Part shown: positions 34,106 to 42,656 of the stretch, piece after piece | Position numbering within the stretch: position 1 is the stretch's first letter | Layout: every line of letters starts with the position of its first letter | Assembly (NCBI RefSeq): GCF_002982315.1 | Contig: NZ_MWZD01000017.1 | Location: 806,001 to 870,000 of the forward strand | Source: Leucobacter massiliensis | GTDB lineage: Bacteria > Actinomycetota > Actinomycetes > Actinomycetales > Microbacteriaceae | Length of the DNA stretch: 64,000 nt | Direction: 5' to 3' | Position numbers and translations under genes: made by a program | Notes under the pieces: generated by a model | What the model was told of the DNA's origin: nothing | Databases searched by the model: none | What the model saw: the letters and a program-made list of their open reading frames with translations, nothing else

Positions 34106-35761
34106 GTGAAACTCGCACAGACCAGGGCCGCCGTCGCCCTGTTCGCCATCACGGGGTTGGCGCTCGCGGGCTGCGCTTCGGGCAGCCGCGGCGGTGGGGA
34201 CGCCGAGTCCGGTGGGAAGGCGCTCGAACTGCTGCAGACGACCCCCGAGGCGAAGGGCGAACTCGACCGGGTCACCTGGAACTCGACCTACGGCGAGCTC
34301 GCCAGCCTCGATCCCGCCAAGGCCTTCAACTACCCCGAGAACACCATCGTCTCGAACCTGTGCGAGCCGCTCTTCCAGATGCAGCCGGACTTCTCGGTCA
34401 AGCCGAACCTCGCGACCGAGGCGAGCACCGAGGACGGCCTCACCTGGACCGTCGCGCTGCGCGACGACGTGACCTTCTGGGACGGCACCCCGATGACGGT
34501 CGACGACGTGGTCTACTCGCTGAAGCGCCACAGCGACCCCGCCGAGGGCAGCTACTGGACCGGCGGCGTCACCGCCAACATCACGGACGTCGTGGCCAGC
34601 GGCGACTCCGAGATCACGATCAGCCTCGCGTCGCCCGACCAGCTCCTGCCCTCCTCCCTGTCGACGGTGCTCGGCGTCGTCGTGCAGGAGAAGCAGCGCA
34701 AGGCGGCCGGCGAGAACTACGGCAACCCCGAGACGGGCGTGATGTGCACCGGGCCGCTCTCCTTCACCCCCGGCGACTGGAAGCAGGGTCAGTCGATCAC
34801 GCTGCAGCGCTACGACGGCTACTGGAACGCGGACAAGCGCGCGAAGGTGAAGGAGGTCGAGATCGGCTTCGTCGTCGACCCCACCGCCATCGCGACGAGC
34901 CTCGCCGCCGGTGAGGTGCAGGGCTCCTACGACGTGCCCCTGCCGGCCCTCGGCGAGCTCTCCTCCACCGACAGCGGTGAGCTCGTCTACGGCGAAGGCA
35001 TGCAGATCATGGCGATCATCTCCACCGGCGAGGGCGCCTTCGGCGATCCCGCGGTCCGCCGTGCGCTCACCCGGGCCACCGACCGTCAGGCCATCGCCGA
35101 CACCGTCTACGAGGGAACCGCGACCGTCTCCCGTTCCGTCGTGCCGCAGTCGCCGTGGGATGCCGTCTCCGGCGCCGCGGAGCTGCGCGACGAGGAGCTG
35201 CCGGATCTCAGCTATGACCTCGACGCGGCGAAGGAAGAGCTGAAGGCGGCCGAGGTCGACACCTCGCAGCCGATCAAGATCGCCTACCCGAGCGAGCGCG
35301 GCTTCTACGCGGACATCCTCAATGAGATGGCCAACGGTGCGAAGGAACTCGGCCTCACCCTCGAGCCCACCGGCGTTCCCAGCGCGCAGTTCGGCGCCTT
35401 CTTCTCCGATCCCGCCGCCCGCGAAGGGTTCGACGGCTTCGTCACCACCAACTACCTGAGCGCCCCCGATCCGCTCCTGCACCTCATCAGCGTGGCGAAG
35501 ACCGGTTCCGACCAGAACTACTCGAACTTCTCGGATCCGGCCGTCGACGCCGCTCTCGACGCGGCGCTCGCCGAGAGCGACCCGGACAAGCGCACCGAGC
35601 TGACGGTCGAGGCCGAGGCACTCGTCATGCAGCAGCAGCCGTGGGTGCCGATCAACGACCTCGCGGTCCGCCTCTACATGAACGACGCCGTCACCGGGGC
35701 GCCCGCCTCGTTCGTCTACCTCTACTACCCCTGGGCCGCCGACCTCGGCTCCGCCGAGTAA
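34106..35761 (+). CDS. Peptide-type ABC transporter substrate-binding lipoprotein (operon 1)
   Basis: The 551-residue family-5 solute-binding protein starts at GTG 34106 after AAAGGAG. A lipoprotein signal is clear: a hydrophobic stretch, then LALAGC with Cys23 as lipidation site. The SBP_bac_5 core follows: SLDPAKAFNYPENTIVSNLCEPL, RDDVTFWDGTPMTVDDVVYSLKRH and VRRALTRATDRQAI. It would bind a peptide or similar solute outside the membrane and deliver it to the two permeases encoded next. First gene of a six-gene operon ending with a C45-type hydrolase and controlled by the divergent LacI regulator. Confidence 0.93.
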   Translation: MKLAQTRAAVALFAITGLALAGCASGSRGGGDAESGGKALELLQTTPEAKGELDRVTWNSTYGELASLDPAKAFNYPENTIVSNLCEPLFQMQPDFSVKPNLATEASTEDGLTWTVALRDDVTFWDGTPMTVDDVVYSLKRHSDPAEGSYWTGGVTANITDVVASGDSEITISLASPDQLLPSSLSTVLGVVVQEKQRKAAGENYGNPETGVMCTGPLSFTPGDWKQGQSITLQRYDGYWNADKRAKVKEVEIGFVVDPTAIATSLAAGEVQGSYDVPLPALGELSSTDSGELVYGEGMQIMAIISTGEGAFGDPAVRRALTRATDRQAIADTVYEGTATVSRSVVPQSPWDAVSGAAELRDEELPDLSYDLDAAKEELKAAEVDTSQPIKIAYPSERGFYADILNEMANGAKELGLTLEPTGVPSAQFGAFFSDPAAREGFDGFVTTNYLSAPDPLLHLISVAKTGSDQNYSNFSDPAVDAALDAALAESDPDKRTELTVEAEALVMQQQPWVPINDLAVRLYMNDAVTGAPASFVYLYYPWAADLGSAE

Positions 35762-35794
35762 CCGCGCGGTGCATTCCGCAGGAGGGGATCGTCC

Positions 35795-36745
35795 ATGATC
35801 TACGTGCTCAAACGGCTCGGTGCGCTCGCCGCCGTGCTCGTGGTGTCCAGCTTCATCGTGTTCTCCGGCATGTATCTCGCACCCGGGAGCCCGGAGCAGT
35901 TCCTGGTCCAGGGCCGCACGGTGAGCCCCGAGGTGCTCGCCGCGATCCGGGCGCAGTACGGGCTGGACGATCCCTTCCTGCTGCGCTTCTGGCACTGGTT
36001 CGTGGCGGCGCTCCAGGGCGACTTCGGGCGCTCGCTGCTCACGCAGCAGGACGTCGGGACGCTCGTGGCCTCCCGGCTCCCGACCACCCTGTTCCTCGCC
36101 GCCTTCGCCGCAGTGCTCATCATCGTCCTGGGCGTGGGGCTGGGCGTGCTCGCCGCCACTCGCTCCGGGGTGTTCGAGAAGCTCGTCGTGTTCGGATCCA
36201 ATCTCGGATTCGCCGTGCCGACCTTCTTCGCGGCGGTGATCCTGATGTTCGTCTTCGCATCGAATCTCGGCTGGTTCCCGGTGTCGGGCTCCGGCGAGGG
36301 TTTCGCCGACCGCCTCTGGCACCTCACGCTCCCGGCCTTCGCGCTCGCCTTCCCCGGCATCGCCGTGGTCGCCCGCATCACCCGCACCGCCGTCCGCGAA
36401 GAACAGGGATCGGAGCACGTGGTGATGGCGATCGCGCGCGGCGTGCCCCAGCGGCTGGTGCTGTGGCGGCACACGATCCGCAACTCGATGCTGCCGGTCA
36501 GCACCGTGCTGGGCACGCAGATCGCGGGTCTCCTTGCGAGCGCCTTCGTCATCGAGTACGCCTTCACGCTCGACGGCATCGGCTCGCTCCTCGTCAACTC
36601 CGTCCAGAAGAAGGACTTCGCCGTGGTGCAGGCCATCGCGCTCATCATGGTCCTCGCCTTCGGCCTGATCAACCTCGTCGTCGACCTGCTCTACGCGGTC
36701 ATCGACCCCCGCGTACGACTGAGCAAGGGAGTTGCGGCACGATGA
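35795..36745 (+). CDS. Peptide-type ABC transporter permease, DppB-like (operon 1)
   Basis: The 316-residue permease has six membrane helices and the N-terminal motif LKRLGALAAVLVVSSFIVF followed by APGSPEQFL, typical of DppB/OppB. The cytoplasmic EAA-type loop ARGVPQRLVLWRHTIRNSMLP contacts the ATPase, and the final segment LLYAVIDPRVR is standard. It pairs with the DppC-like permease, whose start overlaps its stop by four bases. Confidence 0.92.
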   Translation: MIYVLKRLGALAAVLVVSSFIVFSGMYLAPGSPEQFLVQGRTVSPEVLAAIRAQYGLDDPFLLRFWHWFVAALQGDFGRSLLTQQDVGTLVASRLPTTLFLAAFAAVLIIVLGVGLGVLAATRSGVFEKLVVFGSNLGFAVPTFFAAVILMFVFASNLGWFPVSGSGEGFADRLWHLTLPAFALAFPGIAVVARITRTAVREEQGSEHVVMAIARGVPQRLVLWRHTIRNSMLPVSTVLGTQIAGLLASAFVIEYAFTLDGIGSLLVNSVQKKDFAVVQAIALIMVLAFGLINLVVDLLYAVIDPRVRLSKGVAAR

Positions 36746-37677
36746 CCCCGCAGAAGCTCACCAGGAAGCCGGACACCGCCACCGCCGCCCAGGACACCGT
36801 CGCGGTCCAGCTGCTGCGCAAGCACCGCCGCGACGCGCCCCTCTCGGGCTGGCGGCTGCTCGTGAAGCGGCTCGGCCCCGTCGGCATCGTCAGCGCCGCC
36901 GTGATCGCCGTCGTCGTGCTCATGGCCGTGCTCGCCCCCGTGATCGCGCCCTACGACCCCTACGAAGGAGCCGTCACGGGCCGCCACGAGATGTCGAGCC
37001 TCGCGCACCTCATGGGCACAGACCAGTCCGGACGCGACATCTTCTCGCGCATCGTGTGGGGAGCGCGCACCAGCCTGCTCGGCCCGCTGATCGTGATCGT
37101 GATCACCGCGGTGCTCGCCACGGTGCTCGCGCTCACCGCGGTGTGGTTCGGCGGCAAGGTCGACGCGCTCATCAGCCGCGTGCTCGACATCCTCTTCGCA
37201 TTCCCCAATATGCTCCTCGCGATCCTCGCCGTCGCCATCTTCGGCCCGTCGCTCCTGACCGCCTCGATCGCGCTCGCGATCGGTTTCACGCCGTACTCGG
37301 CCCGGGTGATCCGCTCGGTCGCGCTGCGCGAGCGCAACCTCCCCTACGTCGCCTCCGCGCAGCTGCAGGGCATCTCCGGGTTCCTCATCACGGCACGGCA
37401 CATCCTCCCCAACGTCCGCACGCAGATCCTCACCGGCATGACCATCAACTTCGGCTACGCCATGATCGAGCTCGCGGCCCTCTCGTTCCTCGGCCTGGGC
37501 GTGCAGCCGCCCGCCCCGGACTGGGGACTGATGGTCTCGAACGGCCAGGCCTCGCTGCAGCAGGGCTACTGGGAGCAGAGCGTCTTCGCCGGCCTCATGA
37601 TCGTCATCACCGTCGCGGCCTTCGGCTACGTGGGCGAGCAGCTCGGCGGCCGGCGCGCCGCAGGAAGGACCCGCTGA
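36742..37677 (+). CDS. Peptide-type ABC transporter permease, DppC-like (operon 1)
   Basis: The 311-residue permease has the characteristic second-permease N-terminus: a cytoplasmic segment, one helix, then LAPVIAPYDPYEGAVTGR and HLMGTDQSGRDIFSRIVWGARTSL. The ATPase-contacting loop is SAQLQGISGFLITARHILPNVR, and the family ending LSFLGLGVQPPAPDWGLMV is present. The ATG at 36742 overlaps the upstream stop, and its own stop overlaps the next ATG (TGATG), so the operon is translationally coupled throughout. Confidence 0.92.
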   Translation: MTPQKLTRKPDTATAAQDTVAVQLLRKHRRDAPLSGWRLLVKRLGPVGIVSAAVIAVVVLMAVLAPVIAPYDPYEGAVTGRHEMSSLAHLMGTDQSGRDIFSRIVWGARTSLLGPLIVIVITAVLATVLALTAVWFGGKVDALISRVLDILFAFPNMLLAILAVAIFGPSLLTASIALAIGFTPYSARVIRSVALRERNLPYVASAQLQGISGFLITARHILPNVRTQILTGMTINFGYAMIELAALSFLGLGVQPPAPDWGLMVSNGQASLQQGYWEQSVFAGLMIVITVAAFGYVGEQLGGRRAAGRTR

Positions 37678-38552
37678 TGCTCCAGGTCGAGAACCTCGTG
37701 CTCACCGTCGTCGACCCCGACACCGGAGCGCGGACCGAGATCCTGCACGGCAACTCCTTCGCACTCGCCCAGGGCGAGGCGCTCGGGCTCGTCGGCGAAT
37801 CGGGATCCGGCAAGTCGATGACGCTCAAGTGCATCCTCGGCATCGAGCCCGCCGGGGCGAAGGTCGAGGGCCGGATCGTGCTCGACGGCACCGAGCTGCT
37901 CTCCGCCCGCGGCGAGCAGCTGCGCCGGGTCCGCGCCGAGCAGCTCGCGCTCATCGCGCAGAACCCCCACGGCGCCCTCAACCCCGTGCTTCCCGTCGGC
38001 CGCTTCCTGGTCGAGGGGATGAGCGACGCGCGGTCCCTGGGCCGTGCCGAGGCGGAGCGTCGGGCGGCGGAGCTGCTGCGACAGGTCGGGATCACGGACA
38101 CCGAGCGGGTGCTCGCCTCGTATCCGCACCAGCTCTCGGGCGGCATGCTCCAGCGCGTCGTGATCGCGGGAGCCATCTCGGGCGAGCCGCGGCTGCTCCT
38201 CGCGGATGAGCCCACGACCGCGCTCGACGTGACGACCCAGGCCGAGGTCGTCGCCATCCTCGACGAGATGCGCCGCGAGCACGGGCTCTCGATGATCTTC
38301 GTCACCCACGACCTCGACCTCGCCGCGGCCGTGTGCGACCGGCTCGCGGTCATGAAGGACGGGGAGATCCTCGAGGTGGGCACGCCCGAGGAGATCCGGG
38401 ACCGCCCGCGCACCGAGTACGCGCGGGCACTCATGGCGGCACGCCCGCTGCTCTACCCCGCCGGTCACGCACCCGCGGGCCTTCCGGACGCCCCGGAGTC
38501 CGGAAGGGACGCCGCCCCGCGACCGCAGCACCCCGAGGAGGCCGAGGCATGA
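37677..38552 (+). CDS. ABC transporter ATP-binding protein, DppD-like (operon 1)
   Basis: The 291-residue ATPase has Walker A GESGSGKSMT, Q-loop region IAQNPHGALNP, signature LSGGMLQRV, Walker B LLLADEPTTALD and H-loop VTHD. The protein ends shortly after the ATPase core with a Pro-rich tail; the oligopeptide-type C-terminal Cys cluster is not present. It is the first of two ATPases powering import through the adjacent permeases. Confidence 0.92.
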   Translation: MLQVENLVLTVVDPDTGARTEILHGNSFALAQGEALGLVGESGSGKSMTLKCILGIEPAGAKVEGRIVLDGTELLSARGEQLRRVRAEQLALIAQNPHGALNPVLPVGRFLVEGMSDARSLGRAEAERRAAELLRQVGITDTERVLASYPHQLSGGMLQRVVIAGAISGEPRLLLADEPTTALDVTTQAEVVAILDEMRREHGLSMIFVTHDLDLAAAVCDRLAVMKDGEILEVGTPEEIRDRPRTEYARALMAARPLLYPAGHAPAGLPDAPESGRDAAPRPQHPEEAEA

Positions 38553-39379
38553 GCCAGACACCGATCATCGAGGTCGAGCGCCTCGACCGCACCTTCCACC
38601 TCGGACGGAAGGCGAGCGTGCACGCACTCGACGACGTCTCCTGCGAGCTGGGCGCCGGCCGGTGCCTCGCGGTGGTCGGCGAGTCCGGCTCGGGCAAGTC
38701 GACGCTCGCCCGGGTGATCGTCGGCCTCGAATCCGCCGACTCGGGCACCGTGCGCATCGCCGGCGCCGAGGTGCGGCCCACCACCGCGCGGCGCGAACTG
38801 CGACGGCGGGCGAAGCTGGTGCAGATGGTGTTCCAGGACCCGCAGGGCTCCCTCAACCGTTCCCTGCCGGTCTCGGCGACGATCGACGAGATGCTGCGAG
38901 CCCACCGGCCCGAGCTCGATCGCGCCGCGCGCCGCGCCCGGGTCCTCGAGCTCTTCGCCGAGGTGGGGCTGAACGAGCGCCACGCCGACGCGAAGCCGGC
39001 GGCGCTCTCCGGCGGGCAGAAGCAGCGCGTGGCCATCGCCCGTGCGCTCGCCGCGGAGCCGCGGATCATCGTGCTCGACGAGGCCGTCTCGGCGCTCGAC
39101 GTGTCGGTGCAGTCGCAGGTGCTCGATCTGCTCAAGCGCCTGCGCCGGGAGCACGGGCTCTCCTACCTCTTCATCACCCACGACCTGTCGGTGGTGCGCG
39201 ACATCGCGGACGATGTCGTGGTGATGCGGAGCGGCCGGATCATCGAGCGGGGCACCGTCGACGAGGTCCTCGACTCGCCGCGTGAGCCCTACACGCGCCT
39301 GCTCATCGCCTCGGCTCCGCGGCCGGGGTGGAAGCCCAGACGGGGGCTGCGAGACGCGCTCCTGGGATCCGGGGCCTGA
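38549..39379 (+). CDS. ABC transporter ATP-binding protein, DppF-like (operon 1)
   Basis: The 276-residue ATPase has Walker A GESGSGKSTLAR, Q-loop MVFQDPQGSLN, signature LSGGQKQRVAIARAL, Walker B IIVLDEAVSALDVSVQ and H-loop FITHD. The ATG at 38549 overlaps the previous stop by four bases. It completes the transporter: lipoprotein, two permeases, two ATPases. The C45-type hydrolase follows after 98 bp. Confidence 0.92.
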   Translation: MSQTPIIEVERLDRTFHLGRKASVHALDDVSCELGAGRCLAVVGESGSGKSTLARVIVGLESADSGTVRIAGAEVRPTTARRELRRRAKLVQMVFQDPQGSLNRSLPVSATIDEMLRAHRPELDRAARRARVLELFAEVGLNERHADAKPAALSGGQKQRVAIARALAAEPRIIVLDEAVSALDVSVQSQVLDLLKRLRREHGLSYLFITHDLSVVRDIADDVVVMRSGRIIERGTVDEVLDSPREPYTRLLIASAPRPGWKPRRGLRDALLGSGA

Positions 39380-39477
39380 TCCGCCCCGCACGCTCTCCAT
39401 CCGCCCGGCCGGCGGTCGCACCGCGACCGGCGTCCCGTATCCGTCACGCATCCGCGTCGCGACCGAAAGCCAGAGGA

Positions 39478-40542
39478 ATGACCGAACACACCGAACGCCT
39501 CCACCTCGCCGTCAGCGGCGCCAGCCACCGCGAGCGCGGCGTGCGCCGCGGGACCCTGCTCGCCGCCACTCTCCCCGCCGCGTACACCCGGTACGCGGAG
39601 CTGTTCCGCCTGCTCGGCGTTGACGAGGCCGCGGAGCGGGACGGCGTCGCCCGCGTCGCCGAGACGCTGGGCTCGTGGCGGCCGCGCGTGCTGGAGGAGC
39701 TGGAGGGGGTCGCCGAGGGCGCCGGCATCGAAGCGGAGCAGGTGATCGCGCTCAACGCGCGCACCGAGATCATCGCTCTGGGCGCTCGCGGCTCGCACGA
39801 GTGCTCGACGGTCACGGCGTGGCTCGGCGGGCGGCCGCTCGGGGTGCAGACCTGGGACTGGCACATCGAGCTCGACGAGTTCTGGCACACCCACGAGGTC
39901 GCCGGGCCCGGATACCGTCACGCCGGGCTCACCGAGCAGGGCATCCTGTCGAAGATCGGGGTCAACGAGCGCGGCCTCGCCCTCCACTTCAACATCCTCG
40001 GGCATCGTGACGACGCGCCCTCGGGCGTCCCGATGCACCTGCTGTCGAGCGTCGTGCTCTCCGAGTGCGCCTCGGTGTCCGAGGCGATCGACGTGATCGC
40101 CTCCGCGCCGATCTCCTCGTCCTCCGCCTTCACGATGCTCGACACGAGCCGCACGGTCTCGGTCGAGATGAGCCCGGCGGGCTTCGCCGTGATCGACGAG
40201 CTCGACGGCTCGGTGCAGCGCACCAACCACTTCCAGGCGGCGGAGCTGCTCGCCGGGCAGAAGAACGAGTCGTACGAGCCGGACTCGTCCGAGCGGCTCG
40301 CGCTCGTGCGCTCGCGCCTGGCCGGGGGCTCGCCGGCGAGCGGCGAGGAACTGGTGCGGCTGCTCGTCTCGGGTGAGGGCGAGGCGCCGCTGAGCTGCCG
40401 GGCCGATATGTCGAAGGGCTACGGCGAACGGTGGGCGACCCTCGCGACCGTGGTCAGCGATCCCGCGGCGCGGAGCATCCGCATCCTCGACGGCATGCCC
40501 ACCGATGCCGAGACCGGCTCGTGGCGGGAGCTCACCGTCTGA
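39478..40542 (+). CDS. C45-family peptidase / acyltransferase (isopenicillin-N acyltransferase-like)
   Basis: The 354-residue Ntn-hydrolase-type protein resembles the C45/AAT family. Supporting features: the SHECSTVTAW block with Cys109 as probable nucleophile exposed by self-cleavage, QTWDWHIE, EQGILSKIGVNERGLALHFN, and a late NHFQ. C45 enzymes process N-acylated amino acids or small peptides; substrates of most bacterial members are unknown. Being last in the LacI-controlled transporter operon, it probably hydrolyses the imported compound in the cytoplasm (no signal peptide). An alternative reading as a choloylglycine-hydrolase-like amidase is less likely. Confidence 0.82.
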   Translation: MTEHTERLHLAVSGASHRERGVRRGTLLAATLPAAYTRYAELFRLLGVDEAAERDGVARVAETLGSWRPRVLEELEGVAEGAGIEAEQVIALNARTEIIALGARGSHECSTVTAWLGGRPLGVQTWDWHIELDEFWHTHEVAGPGYRHAGLTEQGILSKIGVNERGLALHFNILGHRDDAPSGVPMHLLSSVVLSECASVSEAIDVIASAPISSSSAFTMLDTSRTVSVEMSPAGFAVIDELDGSVQRTNHFQAAELLAGQKNESYEPDSSERLALVRSRLAGGSPASGEELVRLLVSGEGEAPLSCRADMSKGYGERWATLATVVSDPAARSIRILDGMPTDAETGSWRELTV

Positions 40543-40581
40543 GGCCCGTCTGAGGGCCCCGCGGGGTCCGGAGCCGGCCCC

Positions 40582-42492
40582 TCAGTCGGCGAAGCCCACC
40601 GCTCCCGTCGGAACCGTGCAGCAGCTCAGCACCTGCCCCTCCGGCACCGCGACCGCGGGCTCGCAGAGGTACTCCACCTCGCCGAAGTCGAGTTCTCGCG
40701 CGCACGTGCCGCAGGCGCCGCTGCGGCAGCCGGAGACCCAGCCCCGTCCGGCGGCCTCCGCGAGGTCCAGCAGGGTGCCTCGGCCGGGCGTCCAGCTCAC
40801 GAGTTCGGCGCCGAAGCTCACCGGGTGCGGCCCGGCGGTCGACGGGGCGCGGAGCGGTGCCTGCCTGGCCGCCGCGGGCGAGAAGAACACCTCGTTGCGG
40901 ATCTGCGGGCCCGGAACGCCCAGCTCGAGGAGCGCGCCGCGCACGGCGTCCACGAACGGCGGCGGCCCGCACAGGAAGGCGTCGAGCCGGGCGGGGTCCA
41001 GGCCGTCGAGCGCGTGCCGCAGCGCCTCGGCTCCGGGCCGTCCGCTCCTCGCCCCGAGCGCGCGCACGCTCGCAGCGTCCGGTTCGCGAGTCAGGAAGAG
41101 CTCGGCGCGTGCGCCGGGCACGGCCGCGACCGCCTCGCGCACCTCCGGCCACAGCGCGAGATCGGCGGCCTCGCGCGCCACGTGCAGCACCCGGATGCCG
41201 CGGCCCGCTCCGTCTGCCGGCGCCTTCCCGGTCTCCTCCGACCGCAGCGCGCGGAGCATCGCCGCGGTCGGGGTGATCCCCACCCCGGCCGAGATCAGCA
41301 GCAGATCGGAGTCCCGCACCGGATCGAGGGTCACCTCGCCGAAGGGGCCGGTGATCCCGATGCGGTCGCCGGCGGAAGCGAGCGCGTGGAGCTCACCCGA
41401 CACCCGCCCGTGGCGCTTCACGCTGATCCTGAAGCGGCCCGGCTCGACCGCCGAGAGGGTGTAGCAGCGCCAGCCGGGCGCGGCGGCCCCCGGCAGGTGC
41501 ATGCGCACGTGCTGACCAGGGAGCGCGCCGTCGACGATGCCGAGGGGATCCGCGAACCAGAAGCTCGTCACCGCGGGGCTCTCAGCCTCGATCGCCAGCA
41601 GCTCGGCGGCCCGGGGCCACTCGGGCAGCGCGTCGGGAAGCGGCGCCAACGTCTCCCCGAGCGGTTCGAGGGAGTCGCCGCAGGTGACGTCCCCCGCGCG
41701 CACGACGCGGGCGTAGACCCCGCAGAACAGGTGCCCGAAGCCGCTCGCGAGCAGCCCGGGCACGTTGAGGTCGGAGACGGCGCTGTCGGGCCCGATCGTG
41801 GTCGCCCGGCAGCGGTCGGTCGGCTGGACGATGTCGAGCACGGCGGTGCCGATCCGCACCCGCCGCCCGAGCAGCGCGAGCTCGCCCCAGGGTCCGAGAC
41901 CCGAGACGTACAGGTTCCCTCGGAAGCGCCGGTGGTCGACCGGCTGGCCGGCGGCATCGGAGAGCGCCTCGACGGTGTCGAGGTTGATGATCGAGAGGTG
42001 CGCGTCCGGCCAGTCCCAGAGCCCCCGCTGCGCCCGCACGAGCCGCGGCTCGGGGAAGGCGGGAGTCGCGGGCGCACCGCCCCCCTCCGTCAGCGCGGAG
42101 CTCGAGGCACCCAGGCCGGCCGACCGGAGGGCCCCGGCGAGGAAGTCGTCTGCGCGGGCACGGTCGCGCTCGAAGCCCGCCGGGTCCAAGGCGAGCCGGA
42201 TGCTGCGTCCGCCGTATCCGAGCTCCAGCTCGGCCGCCGCAGCATCCCCGTCGTCCGGCTCCGCTCCGTGCAGCGCGAGCTCGACGCGGGCGATCGCCTC
42301 GTGCCGAGCGAGATGGAAGTAGCTCTCGCGCGGATTCCAGCCGCCGGGCTGCTCCGGAGCGACCACTCCGTTCTCGATCGCGAGGAGCCGGTCACCGCGC
42401 AGGCCGCGCCCCGGTGACAGCGCTTCGCGGTTCGATTCGACGCCTCGCAAGCCCTTCACGGGGTAGCGCACGATGCGGCTCAGGCGGGCCAT
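40582..42492 (-). CDS. MOSC - ferredoxin reductase - 2Fe-2S ferredoxin fusion protein
   Basis: The 636-residue protein has three domains. MOSC (1-285) begins with VRYPVKGLRG and carries conserved Cys228 in PTDRCRATT, used in sulfur or molybdenum-cofactor chemistry. A flavodoxin-reductase-like FAD/NAD domain (about 290-540) has RCYTLSAVEPG, GDRIGITGPFGE and ISAGVGITPTAAMLRAL. A plant-type 2Fe-2S ferredoxin forms the C-terminus (Cys589, 594, 597 and 624 or 625). Such fusions resemble an mARC-like MOSC reductase joined to its electron-transfer chain, so NAD(P)H-driven reduction of an N-oxygenated or sulfur substrate is plausible (inference). Stand-alone gene. Confidence 0.88.
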   Translation of the reverse strand: MARLSRIVRYPVKGLRGVESNREALSPGRGLRGDRLLAIENGVVAPEQPGGWNPRESYFHLARHEAIARVELALHGAEPDDGDAAAAELELGYGGRSIRLALDPAGFERDRARADDFLAGALRSAGLGASSSALTEGGGAPATPAFPEPRLVRAQRGLWDWPDAHLSIINLDTVEALSDAAGQPVDHRRFRGNLYVSGLGPWGELALLGRRVRIGTAVLDIVQPTDRCRATTIGPDSAVSDLNVPGLLASGFGHLFCGVYARVVRAGDVTCGDSLEPLGETLAPLPDALPEWPRAAELLAIEAESPAVTSFWFADPLGIVDGALPGQHVRMHLPGAAAPGWRCYTLSAVEPGRFRISVKRHGRVSGELHALASAGDRIGITGPFGEVTLDPVRDSDLLLISAGVGITPTAAMLRALRSEETGKAPADGAGRGIRVLHVAREAADLALWPEVREAVAAVPGARAELFLTREPDAASVRALGARSGRPGAEALRHALDGLDPARLDAFLCGPPPFVDAVRGALLELGVPGPQIRNEVFFSPAAARQAPLRAPSTAGPHPVSFGAELVSWTPGRGTLLDLAEAAGRGWVSGCRSGACGTCARELDFGEVEYLCEPAVAVPEGQVLSCCTVPTGAVGFAD

Positions 42493-42656
42493 ACGGGTCC
42501 TCTCGGCGGCGCAGCGGAACGCGCGTTCCGGCCCTCCGATGCTATCCAGCCGCCCGAGCCGCGGTCAAACGGCTGGCGCCGATCCCGCACGCGCCCCGAT
42601 TCCGCTCGGACGGTGGCGCCGCGCGGGCGCCGATCCCGCTCGGGCTCCGACCCCGC

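Noticed and set aside
34091-36472. 793-codon open frame on the minus strand
   Set aside because: It mirrors the binding-protein and permease genes, has no recognisable motif and a composition typical of antisense frames.
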